Notes: generated by a model from the sequence alone, not told the origin. Counted from the stretch's first letter, positions 42,714 through 51,660 are shown. The stretch: DNA of 62,379 nucleotides from Anaerolineales bacterium UBA5797 (GCA_002418205.1 DIDP01000021.1:1-62379), one strand, 5' to 3'. Translations and numbers: made by a program.

Positions 42714-43376
42714 ATGGAACATCAAACCATGAGTGAAACACAACATACAAACAGCAGCACCACCGGTCATATCGTTGTAGGGCTTCGGGCAAAGTATTAC
42801 GACATCGGCAACCTGCCGCTGGGACTGCCCTTCGTGACCCTGCCGCACGTGCGCCAGATCGCGCTCCAGCCGGGCGAGTCATTGCTGGATATCGGCTGTG
42901 GGACCGGCGAAGTCCTTTACCGGTTGCACAGGAAGTTTGGTGAATCCGTTTCACTGCATGGGATCGATCCCTCCGGCGACATGCTCGACGTTGCCCGATA
43001 CAAATTACGGGCGGCGAAGAACGTGCAACTGGAGTTCGGCGCCGGTGAACAGTTGCAATATCCCGATGCCTCTTTCGATTGGATCGTGAGTTCGCTCACG
43101 TTCCATCACGTCCCTCTCGATGTCAAACGTCTCACGATCCGGGAAAGCCAGCGCGTCCTCAAACCCGGCGGCAGACTCCTGATCTCCGACTTTGGAGTCC
43201 CGACCCATTTCGCAGGCAGAATGTTCGGGTCATTGTATAAGAACCACGCGTTCACGTCCGACAATCTCAAGGACATCGTCCGTGAATTACTTTTGGAAGC
43301 CGGTTTCACGGACATCACCGATTCGGTCAACGGCGGGATCATCCATCACATGCTGGCGCGCAAGAAAACTTTCTAA
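42714..43376 (+). CDS. Class I SAM-dependent methyltransferase (UbiE/COQ5-like)
   Basis: 220 residues with a Methyltransf_11/25 fold: motif I LLDIGCGTGEVLYRL, GIDPSGDMLDVARY (acidic loop), and SFDWIVSSLTFHHVP, the typical motif IV region of UbiE-like enzymes, then RVLKPGGRLLISDFG. Start is the ATG at 42714 or 42729 (MSETQHTN); neither has a well-spaced ribosome-binding site. Composition returns to the genome norm here. Substrate unknown (quinone, lipid or small molecule). Ends in a strong bidirectional terminator. Confidence 0.88.
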   Translation: MEHQTMSETQHTNSSTTGHIVVGLRAKYYDIGNLPLGLPFVTLPHVRQIALQPGESLLDIGCGTGEVLYRLHRKFGESVSLHGIDPSGDMLDVARYKLRAAKNVQLEFGAGEQLQYPDASFDWIVSSLTFHHVPLDVKRLTIRESQRVLKPGGRLLISDFGVPTHFAGRMFGSLYKNHAFTSDNLKDIVRELLLEAGFTDITDSVNGGIIHHMLARKKTF

Positions 43377-43406
43377 GTAACAACCGAAGAATCCCTTGCA
43401 AAAAAA

Positions 43407-43442
43407 AAGAAGCGTTGTCATTGTGACAGCGCTTCTTTTGTC
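43407..43442. terminator. Bidirectional terminator between methyltransferase and aldolase
   Basis: 14-bp stem AAGAAGCGTTGTCA / TGACAGCGCTTCTT (one G-U pair) with a 3-nt loop, flanked by an A run on the left and TTTTG on the right, between convergent genes. Confidence 0.85.
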
Positions 43443-43455
43443 GGCATCCTCAATC

Positions 43456-44520
43456 TTATACTACAGTTATGCTCTTATCCAGATACACATCCTGGATGGT
43501 GTTCAGGAGTTTCACGCCTTCCGCCATCGGACGCTGGAAGGCTTTGCGCCCGGAGATGAGTCCCATCCCACCGGCGCGTTTGTTGATCACGGCCGTTGCC
43601 GCGGCATCGCCGAAGTCATTGGAGCCCGAAGCCCCGCCGCTGTTGATCAGACCGATGCGCCCCATGTAACAGTTCGCCACCTGATAGCGGCACAGATCGA
43701 TGGGATGGTCGCTCGCCAATTCGCTGTACATCCGTTTGTCATATTTGCCATAAGTGACGCCGTCCGCGTTCAAGGCGATATACCCGCCGTTGTTTTCAGG
43801 CAGTTTCTGCTTGATGATGTCCGCTTCGATCGTGACGCCGATGTGGTTCGCCTGCCCGGTCAGGTCCGCGGACACGTGATAGTCCTTGTCCTTTTTGAAG
43901 GCGGAGTTGCGGGTGTAGCACCACAGGACGGTCGCCATGCCCAATTCATGGGCGAGGGCGAATGCCTGGGCGATCTCGACCAGTTCGCGGTGCGAATCGT
44001 CCGAACCGAAGTAGATCGTCGCGCCGACCGCCGCCGCGCCCATGTCGTACGCCTGCTCCACGTTGCCGAACAGGATCTGTTCGAAACTGTTCGGGTAGGT
44101 CATCAACTCGTTGTGATTGATCTTCACAAGGAACGGAATCTTGTGCGCGTACTTGCGGGACATCACGCCCAGCACACCAAACGTCGAAGCGACCGCGTTG
44201 CATCCGCCCTCGATGGCAAGCTTGATGATGTTCTCCGGATCAAAATAATCCGGGTTCTTGGCAAAACTCGCGCCGCCCGAATGTTCGATGCCCTGGTCCA
44301 CGGGCAGGATGGACAGGTATCCGGTCCCGCCGAGACGACCGTGGTTGTACATCCACGCCAGGTTGCCGAGCACGCGGTTGTTCCGGTCGGATTGCATGAA
44401 GATGCGGTCCACGAAATCGGAACCCGGCAAATGCAGGCGCTCCTTCGGGATCTTGGGCGCATCGAACCCCAACAGGGAGTCCGCTTTGTCGCCCAATAAA
44501 TTCTGAATATCGCTGGTCAT
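43456..44520 (-). CDS. fbaB: Class I fructose-bisphosphate aldolase, DhnA/archaeal type
   Basis: Schiff-base aldolase cleaving fructose 1,6-bisphosphate in glycolysis/gluconeogenesis. 354 residues of the DhnA family: SILPVDQGIEHSGGASF near residue 70, FLVKINHNELMTYP, GAAAVGATIYFGSDD, and C-terminal INSGGASGSNDFGDAA and GGMGLISGRKAFQRP (phosphate-binding). The Schiff-base Lys is expected in the middle of the barrel near NADGVTYGKYDKRM; I have not proven which. No metal-binding class II motifs. A SD (AAGGAG) lies just upstream. 5' leader of about 120 nt with an inverted repeat. Confidence 0.93.
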   Translation of the reverse strand: MTSDIQNLLGDKADSLLGFDAPKIPKERLHLPGSDFVDRIFMQSDRNNRVLGNLAWMYNHGRLGGTGYLSILPVDQGIEHSGGASFAKNPDYFDPENIIKLAIEGGCNAVASTFGVLGVMSRKYAHKIPFLVKINHNELMTYPNSFEQILFGNVEQAYDMGAAAVGATIYFGSDDSHRELVEIAQAFALAHELGMATVLWCYTRNSAFKKDKDYHVSADLTGQANHIGVTIEADIIKQKLPENNGGYIALNADGVTYGKYDKRMYSELASDHPIDLCRYQVANCYMGRIGLINSGGASGSNDFGDAAATAVINKRAGGMGLISGRKAFQRPMAEGVKLLNTIQDVYLDKSITVV

Positions 44521-44577
44521 TGAAATTCTCCTTAATCGGCATGCCGCGTTTCACGCGGGCCGGTGATTTGATCGATG

Positions 44578-44607
44578 TTCAACAAAAAGCCTCCACTTTG
44601 TTGAACT
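44578..44607 (-). promoter_or_regulatory. Inverted repeat in the aldolase leader
   Basis: GTTCAACAAA / TTTGTTGAAC, perfect 10-bp arms around a 10-nt centre, 58 nt upstream of the fbaB ATG and downstream of its candidate -10 box (TATAAT, minus strand, 44645-44650). Operator or mRNA hairpin. Confidence 0.5.
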
Positions 44608-44641
44608 GACATCCTTTCCTCCCGGACAGGACGTTTGTTTC

Positions 44642-44671
44642 TTGATTATAACCAGAAAGTAAGACTATAAT
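44642..44671 (+). promoter_or_regulatory. Promoter of the 44758 gene, overlapping the divergent fbaB -10 box
   Basis: TTGATT (44642-44647), 18-bp spacer, TATAAT (44666-44671). The minus-strand TATAAT of fbaB (44645-44650) overlaps the plus-strand -35 box, so the two promoters compete for RNA polymerase. The 5' leader also contains GCGCTATAGCGC (44715-44726). Confidence 0.5.
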
Positions 44672-44757
44672 GGGTTCGTGCGACCTATTCAACCGGAACC
44701 CGTATATCATCGTAGCGCTATAGCGCCATCTTCGTTACGCTTCGACAGGAGGCACAA

Positions 44758-45279
44758 ATGGACGATTTCTTTCAAAAAGTGACCAGCATGCAGGACCCGT
44801 TCAAAAAGCTGGCGTCACACATCCCCGGCTTCAGCGGGTACGTGGAACGACAGACCCGCCGCGACGCGGACAAAATTCTGCGCGACACCGTTGCCCGCCG
44901 CTTTGACGAACAGTGGAAGCGCGCTTCGCAACTGCAATCCGATATGGTGAGCAATGGCATGATCGCCTACGTGGACGACATGGAACAGGCCGCCATCCAG
45001 CTGCGCACCTTCATCGACAAGATCAGCATGGCACCGCGCGGCTATTCCGGTCTGTTCGACGCGGTCAAGATCAACGAAAAGGAACTCGAGGCGATCTATC
45101 AATTCGACGCCGCCTTCTTCGATCTCGCCGACCAGGTGGCGCGCGCGAACGACAACGTCGAAGCCAGCATGGGCGACGAAGCCGCACTGCCCGCCGCGAT
45201 CCGCAATCTCATCTCGCTGACGCGCACCGCGGTCGAAACCTACAACCGCCGTTCTGAAGTTGTAACAGGGTCGAAATAA
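44758..45279 (+). CDS. Conserved-looking helical protein of unknown function
   Basis: 173 residues, no signal peptide. Nearly all predicted helix with heptad-like charged segments (RRDADKILRDTVARRFDEQW, MEQAAIQLRTFIDKISMAP, VNEKELEAIYQFDAAFFDLAD-like region) and a C-terminal helix with Asn/Ala. ACAGGAGGC precedes the ATG. No family recognised; a scaffold or binding role would fit the architecture, but nothing shows it. Separated from the Mo-hydroxylase operon by a palindromic repeat. Confidence 0.68.
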   Translation: MDDFFQKVTSMQDPFKKLASHIPGFSGYVERQTRRDADKILRDTVARRFDEQWKRASQLQSDMVSNGMIAYVDDMEQAAIQLRTFIDKISMAPRGYSGLFDAVKINEKELEAIYQFDAAFFDLADQVARANDNVEASMGDEAALPAAIRNLISLTRTAVETYNRRSEVVTGSK

Positions 45280-45285
45280 CTCGAA

Positions 45286-45389
45286 ATGTCATTGTGGGCG
45301 CACGCTGCGAAGCAATCTCCACCTTTGCCGGGATAAACTGCCCTTCCATGGGATTGCTTCGTTACAGCAAACGCTCCTCGCAATGACAT
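45286..45389. repeat. 104-bp palindromic element (MITE/REP-like)
   Basis: Outer inverted ends ATGTCATTG (45286-45294) / CAATGACAT (45381-45389) and inner inverted ends GAAGCAATC (45309-45317) / GATTGCTTC (45352-45360). It fills the whole gap between two genes and ends 9 nt before the next ATG. Related to the 107-bp element at 55533-55639. Confidence 0.75.
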
Positions 45390-45398
45390 GGTGATATC

Positions 45399-46808
45399 AT
45401 GTGGCATACCTACATAAACGCGACCACCATAGATGATGTACTGAAAACACTTGCGGATCACGGGGAACGCGCCCGCATCGTCGCCGGGGGGACCGATCTC
45501 ATTCTCGAACTCGAACGCGGTGTCCGCACCGGCATCGAAACACTGGTCGATGTCACCCGCATCCCCAACCTTGATTCGATCACAATGGATGAGGATGGCG
45601 TCATCCATCTCGGTCCGATGGTCACGCACAACCATTGCGTCGAGTCCAAACTCATCCGCGAACGCGCCTACCCGCTGGCGCGCGCCGCCTGGGAAGTGGG
45701 CGCGCCGCAGATCCGCAACCGCGGCACCATCGCCGGCAACCTCATCACTGCCTCGCCCGCCAACGACACCATCACCCCGCTCATGGCGCTCGGCGCGTCG
45801 GTCACACTGCAATCTGCAAAAGGCACGCGCAAAGTGGCGCTCAAGGATTTCTATACCGGCGTTCGCAAGACGGTGATGCAGGCCGATGAAATGCTCGTGG
45901 ATATTTCCTTCCCGGCGATGACCTCCACCCAGCGCGGGACGTTCATCAAACTGGCATTGCGCCGCGCCCAGGCAATTTCCGTCATCGATGTTGCGATCAT
46001 TCTCGACATTGAATCTGATTCCGTTAAATCCGCTTCGATCACGCTCGGGTCTGTCGCGCCGACCATCATCCACGCGGCGGAAGCGGAAGTTCATCTCGCG
46101 GGCAATCAACTCACAGACGATGTCATCGAGGAAGCCGCGCGTCTCACCATGCAGGCGTCGAAGCCCATTGACGATATTCGCGGCAGCGCATCGTATCGCC
46201 GCGAGATGGTGCGTGTGTGTACACGGCGCGGGTTGAGTTCCCTGCGCGATGGACAGGAACAGGCCGGGATGCCGTCTGATGCGGTGCTGTTGTGGGACGC
46301 TTCGTCTCCGCTCAGCACGAGTCCACATAGCACGCCATCCGATCCCATCGAAACGACGATCAACGGCAGGAAATACACGTTCAACAGCGGACACGATAAA
46401 ACGCTGCTGAGGCTTTTGCGCGAGGAGGGAAATCTCATCGGGACAAAAGAGGGCTGCGCCGAGGGAGAATGCGGCGCATGCACGATCTTCCTTGACGGCA
46501 AGGCAGTAATGGCATGTCTCGTGCCCGCGCCGCGCGCGCATGGCGCGGATATCGTAACCGTGGAGGGACTGGCGCAGGATGGAACATTGCATCCCGTGCA
46601 GGAAGCCTTCGTCCAGTATGGCGCCGTCCAATGCGGATATTGCACGCCGGGCTTTATCATGTCCGCGGCGATGCTGCTGAAGGAAAGGGAAAACCCGAAC
46701 CGCAACGAGATCGAGCAGGCGATTACCGGTAATCTATGTCGTTGCACGGGATACTACAAGATCGTACAGGCGATAGAAGACGCCGCCAACATAAAATCCG
46801 AGTCATAA
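45399..46808 (+). CDS. Molybdenum hydroxylase subunit: FAD-binding domain fused to 2Fe-2S domain
   Basis: Electron-transfer subunit of a xanthine dehydrogenase/CO dehydrogenase-type enzyme. 469 residues. FAD domain first (about 1-290: ARIVAGGTDLILELERG and GNLITASPANDTITPLMALG, flavin-binding), then a [2Fe-2S] module (about 320-469). This has plant-ferredoxin-type Cys in EGCAEGECGACTIFLDG and a second cluster in QCGYCTPGF and NLCRCTGYYK. The usual order in XdhA/eukaryotic XDH is FeS then FAD, or separate subunits; here it is reversed. The ATG has no ribosome-binding site, directly after a palindromic element. The Mo subunit follows after a small membrane protein gene. Confidence 0.92.
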   Translation: MWHTYINATTIDDVLKTLADHGERARIVAGGTDLILELERGVRTGIETLVDVTRIPNLDSITMDEDGVIHLGPMVTHNHCVESKLIRERAYPLARAAWEVGAPQIRNRGTIAGNLITASPANDTITPLMALGASVTLQSAKGTRKVALKDFYTGVRKTVMQADEMLVDISFPAMTSTQRGTFIKLALRRAQAISVIDVAIILDIESDSVKSASITLGSVAPTIIHAAEAEVHLAGNQLTDDVIEEAARLTMQASKPIDDIRGSASYRREMVRVCTRRGLSSLRDGQEQAGMPSDAVLLWDASSPLSTSPHSTPSDPIETTINGRKYTFNSGHDKTLLRLLREEGNLIGTKEGCAEGECGACTIFLDGKAVMACLVPAPRAHGADIVTVEGLAQDGTLHPVQEAFVQYGAVQCGYCTPGFIMSAAMLLKERENPNRNEIEQAITGNLCRCTGYYKIVQAIEDAANIKSES

Positions 46809-46819
46809 TAGAGGTCATT

Positions 46820-47242
46820 ATGGGAACCAATTACAAGTTCACAGATTCCAATAAATCCGCTCCAAGGCGCGGCAACACCCACCCGGTCATGCGCGGCATC
46901 GGATGCATCCTGATGGTGATTGTGCCGCTGTTATCGTATGGGGCTGGCAGCCTGCTTGCGCAACAGAATTTTGGTTCCCAAATTCTGCCGATCTCCTGGT
47001 ACGGCAGAATGACATTCCCGGATTGGGCATATCGCCTCACCGGCTTGAACTTTATCGCCAACTTTCTTTCGAGCATCGACCGCCTGCCCGCGACTCTGGC
47101 ATTGAGCGCCATCGTCTTCATCGTCTTTGGCGGAATACTATCCGTGCTCTGGGGGTACATGTACTCCCTGCTGGCGCCCTCCAAATACGGACCGTTCGAT
47201 GTCCCCCCGCCGCGGGTCAAAACGAAGAAATACAAGAGATGA
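46820..47242 (+). CDS. Small membrane protein inside the Mo-hydroxylase operon
   Basis: 140 residues: basic N-terminal stretch (1-25), a membrane helix (about 28-48, GIGCILMVIVPLLSYGAGSL), a loop with FGSQILPISWYG, a second helix (about 95-117, LALSAIVFIVFGGILSVLWGY) and a proline/lysine tail. Start at ATG 46820 after GAGGT. Sits 11 nt after the FAD/FeS gene and 15 nt before the Mo-subunit gene, so it is surely co-expressed. No family recognised. It could tether the soluble dehydrogenase to the membrane; this is inference. Confidence 0.75.
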   Translation: MGTNYKFTDSNKSAPRRGNTHPVMRGIGCILMVIVPLLSYGAGSLLAQQNFGSQILPISWYGRMTFPDWAYRLTGLNFIANFLSSIDRLPATLALSAIVFIVFGGILSVLWGYMYSLLAPSKYGPFDVPPPRVKTKKYKR

Positions 47243-47257
47243 TCTGAAAGTGGAGCA

Positions 47258-49456
47258 ATGACTACCTACAACACCATCGGCAAATCCCTCCCTCGCGTGG
47301 ATGCACGCGGCAAAGTGACCGGCGAAACACCCTACTCCGGCGACTTGTCCATGAAGGACATGCTGTACATGAAGGTCCTTTTCGCGGACCGCCCCCACGC
47401 TCGCATCAAATGGATCAAAACCGGCAAAGCCGAAGCCGCCCCCGGCGTGGTGGCGGTGTACACCGCACAGGATATTCCGGTCAACGAATATGGGTTGCAG
47501 TGGCAGGACCAGCCCGTTTTATGCGGGGTCGGTTCCTCCAAACCCGGCACGGATGTTGTCCGGTTTGTTGGCGACCAGGTTGCGGCTGTGGTCGCGCAAA
47601 GTGAGGCGGAGGCAGCCGCGGCTGTGAAATTGATCGAGGTCGGTTATGAGGATCTGCCGGTCGTCACCGATCCGGTTGAAGCGCTGAAACCCGATTCGCC
47701 GCGCGTCCATGCGGAGATCGGAGACTCGAACGTCTGTGTGCACTACAAGATCCGCAAGGGAAACGTGGAGGATGGATTCGCAAAAGCAGATGTGATCGTC
47801 GAAAGCGAATACCGCACACCCGTGCAGGAACATGCCTATCTGCAACCCGAAGCGGGATTGGCTTACATCGACGACGAGGGGCGCATCGTGATCGTGTGCG
47901 GCGGTCAATGGACGCATGAGGATCAGCATCAGATCGCGCACGCCTTGAACATGCCCAACGACAACATCCGTGTGATCTATCCGGCGATCGGCGGGGCGTT
48001 CGGCGGGCGCGAGGACATGTCGGTGCAGATCGTGCTGGCGCTGGCTGCCTGGAAGTTGCAGCGACCGGTGCGCATCATCTGGTCGCGGCGGGAATCGATC
48101 ATCGGGCATGGCAAACGTCATGCCGTGGTGCTGCGCGCAAAATGGGGCGCGACCAGGGATGGCAGGGTCGTCGCCATCGAGAATGAGATCATCGGCGACG
48201 CGGGCGCGTACATGTATACGACCAACAAGGTGTTGGGCAACTCTACGATCACCTCCACCGGACCGTACAACATCCCCAACGTGAAAACGGACGTGTATGG
48301 CGTGTACACCAACAACGTCCCCGGCGCAGCCTTCCGTGGATTCGGCGCGCCGCAGGCATTGTTCATGGCGGAAATGCAAATGGACAAACTCGCCAAAAAA
48401 CTCGGCATGGACCCGGTTGAGTTCCGCTTGAAGAATGCCCTGAAGGACGGCGACACCATGGGTGTCGGCACACCTTCGCCCAGCCCGGTCAGTGTGGTGA
48501 AGTGCATTGAATCGGCGGCAGAAAAATTCGATTGGAACGCCAGCCTTTCGGCTTTGCATCGCTCCGCTCAGGACGGTGGTCTGGTACGCGGCAAAGGCTT
48601 TGCGGCGGGTTTCAAGAACATCGGCTTTTCGTTCGGTTATCAGGAAAACTGCTGGGCAAAGATCGAACTGCACGGCAAAGGAGAGATCAACGAGGTCATC
48701 CTTCATCATGCCGGCGCGGAAGTGGGACAGGGCGTCCATACGGTGATGACGCAAATGGCGGCGGAGGCGATCGGTGTGCCATTCGAAAAGGTCAGGCTGG
48801 TCACGTCCGATACGGTCGGCATGGAAAACTCCGGCTCGGTTTCAGCCTCGCGCATGACGTTCATGTCTGGCAACGCCATTCGCGGCGCGGCGGATGTTGC
48901 CCTGCGGAAATGGAAGGCGGAGGAACGTCCCGCCGTTGGCGAGTTCAAATACCTCGCGCCGCACACCACGCAATTCGAACCTGAGACCGGTCACTCCATG
49001 CCCAACTTTGCCTACGCCTGGGTGGCGCAGGCGGTGGAAGTGGAAGTGGACACGGAAACCGGTCACGTGCGCGTGGTCCGCGTGGTGTGCGCGGATGATG
49101 TTGGGCAGGCGATCAACCCGGCGCTTGTGCAGGGACAGGTCGAGGGTGCGGTCGTACAGGCGCAGGGCTACGCCATCCAGGAAGATTACAAGACACGTGA
49201 TGGGCGCGTCCTTACCGATCAGCTCAGTACGTACCTCATCCCTACGATCTGGGATATTCCCGAAAAGGTCGAAACGGTCATCGTTGAAGTGCCCGACCCG
49301 AACGGACCGTGGGGCGCACGCGGACTTGGCGAACTGCCCTACCTCCCCGTGGCTCCCGCCATCGCCGCGGCAATCCACGATGCAACCGGCGTCTGGATCG
49401 ATGAATTTCCGTTCACGCCGGAGCGCGTACTGCGGGCATTGGGAAAAATATCGTAA
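47258..49456 (+). CDS. Molybdenum hydroxylase large subunit (Moco-binding, xanthine dehydrogenase family)
   Basis: Catalytic subunit that hydroxylates an N-heterocycle or aldehyde using water. 732 residues: the a/b hammerhead domain (about 10-115, GKVTGETPYSGDLSMKD), then Moco-binding domains with AIGGAFGGREDMSVQ, PGAAFRGFGAPQALF, HHAGAEVGQGVHTVM, and the C-terminal active-site Glu in WGARGLGELPYLP. That pattern fits XdhA/nicotinate dehydrogenase-type enzymes rather than CO dehydrogenase (no AYRCSFR loop). Substrate unproven. YqeB, a selenium-linked factor, is encoded 2.2 kb downstream. Confidence 0.93.
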   Translation: MTTYNTIGKSLPRVDARGKVTGETPYSGDLSMKDMLYMKVLFADRPHARIKWIKTGKAEAAPGVVAVYTAQDIPVNEYGLQWQDQPVLCGVGSSKPGTDVVRFVGDQVAAVVAQSEAEAAAAVKLIEVGYEDLPVVTDPVEALKPDSPRVHAEIGDSNVCVHYKIRKGNVEDGFAKADVIVESEYRTPVQEHAYLQPEAGLAYIDDEGRIVIVCGGQWTHEDQHQIAHALNMPNDNIRVIYPAIGGAFGGREDMSVQIVLALAAWKLQRPVRIIWSRRESIIGHGKRHAVVLRAKWGATRDGRVVAIENEIIGDAGAYMYTTNKVLGNSTITSTGPYNIPNVKTDVYGVYTNNVPGAAFRGFGAPQALFMAEMQMDKLAKKLGMDPVEFRLKNALKDGDTMGVGTPSPSPVSVVKCIESAAEKFDWNASLSALHRSAQDGGLVRGKGFAAGFKNIGFSFGYQENCWAKIELHGKGEINEVILHHAGAEVGQGVHTVMTQMAAEAIGVPFEKVRLVTSDTVGMENSGSVSASRMTFMSGNAIRGAADVALRKWKAEERPAVGEFKYLAPHTTQFEPETGHSMPNFAYAWVAQAVEVEVDTETGHVRVVRVVCADDVGQAINPALVQGQVEGAVVQAQGYAIQEDYKTRDGRVLTDQLSTYLIPTIWDIPEKVETVIVEVPDPNGPWGARGLGELPYLPVAPAIAAAIHDATGVWIDEFPFTPERVLRALGKIS

Positions 49457-49526
49457 GGGCGGGTCATCCTGGGCTGCCGCGTTGAGCCTGCGGAAGCGGA
49501 AGTCGAAGGGTGCCCTTGCAAAAGCC

Positions 49527-50402
49527 ATGCCTATTCTCTATCGCAGTGAAACCGAAGAGTTGGACGACGACGCCCGCCAATCAGCGGGCGGTTCGTTTGT
49601 TCGATTAACGGATGGTATCACCCATTACGAACTCTCCAACCTCGAACAGAAAAACACCGTCGTCCTCGTGCACGGATTTTCCGTCCCGTATTTCATCTTC
49701 GACCCCACATTCGAATTCCTGACAAAATCCGGTTTTCGTGTTCTACGGTACGATCTCTTCGGGCGCGGATTTTCCGACAGGCCAAGCCTGGAATACAACC
49801 TCGACCTCTTCGTCCGGCAACTGACCGATCTATTGGATGCGCTCCGCATCACGCCTCCCATCGATCTGGTCGGGCTTTCGATGGGCGGACCTGTGACTGC
49901 GGCATTTACCACGCGTTTTCCCGGGCGCGTCCGTTCGCTGACGTTGATCGACCCGGCTGGAGCGAGAGCCATCGAAATCACACCGCTGATCAAGGTGTTG
50001 AAACTGCCGATCGTAGGGGATGCAATCCTCGGTCTGGTGGGAGGCGAGACATTCGTCAAAAGCAACGCCAGGGACTTCTTCGACCCCCGATTGGTGGAAC
50101 ATTTTTCGGCACAGTACAGGGTCCAGATGCAATACAAGGGATTCCTGCGCGCGATCCTTTCATCGATCAGGAACGGGATGCTCGATTCGTTCATCCACGT
50201 TTATCGGGCGCTTGGTAAAATGGATAAAAAGGTCCTGCTGTTCTGGGGGCGGAACGATGAAACGGTTCCCTTCGAGCACAGCGTTGACCTGTGTGCCGCC
50301 CTGCCCAATGCGAAGCTGCATGTGATCGAACAATGCGGGCACATCCCGCACTACGAAAAACCCGATGAGGTCAATCCGATTCTGCTGGAGTTCCTGCAAT
50401 GA
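49527..50402 (+). CDS. Alpha/beta hydrolase
   Basis: 291 residues of an alpha/beta-hydrolase fold. Oxyanion HGFSVPYFIF near residue 52; nucleophile Ser in LVGLSMGGPVTAAF; Asp in LFWGRNDETVPFEHS; His in EQCGHIPHYEKP. All catalytic residues are present; likely a carboxylester, lactone or C-C hydrolase. The frame runs open far upstream across xdh, but the ATG at 49527 is the first with hydrolase-like sequence. Its stop overlaps the DinB start by 4 nt. Confidence 0.88.
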   Translation: MPILYRSETEELDDDARQSAGGSFVRLTDGITHYELSNLEQKNTVVLVHGFSVPYFIFDPTFEFLTKSGFRVLRYDLFGRGFSDRPSLEYNLDLFVRQLTDLLDALRITPPIDLVGLSMGGPVTAAFTTRFPGRVRSLTLIDPAGARAIEITPLIKVLKLPIVGDAILGLVGGETFVKSNARDFFDPRLVEHFSAQYRVQMQYKGFLRAILSSIRNGMLDSFIHVYRALGKMDKKVLLFWGRNDETVPFEHSVDLCAALPNAKLHVIEQCGHIPHYEKPDEVNPILLEFLQ

Positions 50403-50890
50403 ACAAACAAGATGTAATCCTGCTCTATAAATACAACCACTGGGCAAACACAAAGATATTAAACGCCGCGGCAAACGTGACCCAGGAACAATTCCTCGCC
50501 GACTCATCCTTTCCGCACGGCGGCTTGCGCGGGACGCTTGTCCACGCGTTGTTCGCCGAGTGGATCTGGCGTCATCGCTGGGAGGGGACCTCGCCCGTGG
50601 TACGCCTGAAGCCCGATGATTTCCCCACCTTTGAGTCGCTGCGTTCGCGCTGGGCGGACGAGGGCAAACTGCTCCTATCCTTTGTGGATAACGTGACGGA
50701 CGAAAGATTGAACAGCCACTTCTTCTACACGTCCACGCAGGGCACGCCTTATGAAAAAGTGCTGTGGCACACGATGGTGCATCTCGTCAACCACGGCACC
50801 CAGCACCGCGCGGAAGCCGCAGCCCTGCTCACCGATTTCGGTCACTCGCCCGGCGATATCGATCTCGTTTATTTCATCGACGAAATGTAG
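50399..50890 (+). CDS. DinB family protein
   Basis: 163 residues in a four-helix DinB/YfiT-type bundle: YKYNHWANTKILNAAANVT at the start, HALFAEWIWRHRWEG (metal His), and the C-terminal HTMVHLVNHGTQHRAEAAALL with two metal His. Related proteins are metal-dependent thiol S-transferases (for mycothiol or bacillithiol) or hydrolases. Coupled to the alpha/beta hydrolase by an ATGA overlap. Confidence 0.9.
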   Translation: MNKQDVILLYKYNHWANTKILNAAANVTQEQFLADSSFPHGGLRGTLVHALFAEWIWRHRWEGTSPVVRLKPDDFPTFESLRSRWADEGKLLLSFVDNVTDERLNSHFFYTSTQGTPYEKVLWHTMVHLVNHGTQHRAEAAALLTDFGHSPGDIDLVYFIDEM

Positions 50891-50910
50891 GCGACGCCCC
50901 ACTGATCACC

Positions 50911-51660
50911 ATGTCCAATAGATTTCGCAACTTCATCGTCCGCAACCGCTATAACATCGCGGTCTTCGCCCTCCTCAACGGCGCCTGCCTGGTCTGCATC
51001 GGGCTGGTCGCGGCGCGGGTCGCCTACAGCGAATCGGGGCGTCACCTTGGGCTGGTCTGGAACCTCTTCCTCGCCTGGATCCCGTTCATCCTTTCATATA
51101 TCGCACATGCCATCTCCTGGCGGCGGATCTGGCTGTATCTGGTCATCCCGGTCCTTGCCTTCCTGTGGTTGATCTTTTTCCCCAACGCGCCCTACATGCT
51201 CACCGACCTGCAGGACATTGCCAGAGGCACCTACGGCGCGCCGCTGTGGTACGACGTGAGCCTGCTCGTCTGGTTTTCGTGGACCGCGATGCTGCTCGGC
51301 ATCGTCTCGCTCAACCTCATGCAGGATATTGTCATCCGCAGGTTCGGCAGGGTGGCGGGCTGGCTGTTCGTTCTCGTCATGCTGCCGTTGAGCAGTTTCG
51401 GCATTTACATCGGGAGGTTCGTGCGTCTCAATTCATGGGACATCCTCCAGGATCCCGCGGAGACCGCCATGAACATCCTCGGGCTGGTCATCGACCCGAG
51501 CATGAGACTCGCCGCCTTCATCATCCTGTATTCGGTCTTCTTCCTTTTCGTCTATCTCCTGCTGTATTCCTTCAGCCACCTGCTCCAGGAGCACACCATC
51601 CGTGCAAAGGGGTCCCCGGAGCAATTGGAAGCCACCCATAAAATAAATGTCCAGAAATAG
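50911..51660 (+). CDS. DUF1361 family membrane protein
   Basis: 249 residues with seven predicted helices and the DUF1361 hallmark IFFPNAPYMLTDLQDI in the second loop, then PLWYDVSLLVWFSWTAMLLG. Function unknown; homologues are common in Gram-positives. The ATG at 50911 is 20 nt after the DinB stop; no clear ribosome-binding site. Its last 14 nt overlap the yqeB start, so both are expressed together. Confidence 0.85.
   Translation: MSNRFRNFIVRNRYNIAVFALLNGACLVCIGLVAARVAYSESGRHLGLVWNLFLAWIPFILSYIAHAISWRRIWLYLVIPVLAFLWLIFFPNAPYMLTDLQDIARGTYGAPLWYDVSLLVWFSWTAMLLGIVSLNLMQDIVIRRFGRVAGWLFVLVMLPLSSFGIYIGRFVRLNSWDILQDPAETAMNILGLVIDPSMRLAAFIILYSVFFLFVYLLLYSFSHLLQEHTIRAKGSPEQLEATHKINVQK

Noticed and set aside
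45240..46631. Minus-strand frame of about 460 codons
   Set aside because: Antisense to the FAD/FeS gene and crosses a palindromic repeat.
47519..48754. Minus-strand frame of about 410 codons
   Set aside because: Antisense to the Moco subunit gene, His/Arg-rich without recognisable fold.
48894..49526. N-terminal extension of the alpha/beta hydrolase frame
   Set aside because: Out-of-frame shadow of the Moco subunit gene; the ATG at 49527 begins the hydrolase-like sequence.
49457..49526. Repeat-like GC-rich stretch after the Moco subunit gene
   Set aside because: Resembles a degenerate dispersed repeat (GAAGTCGAAGGGTG) but I see no partner or inverted ends here.
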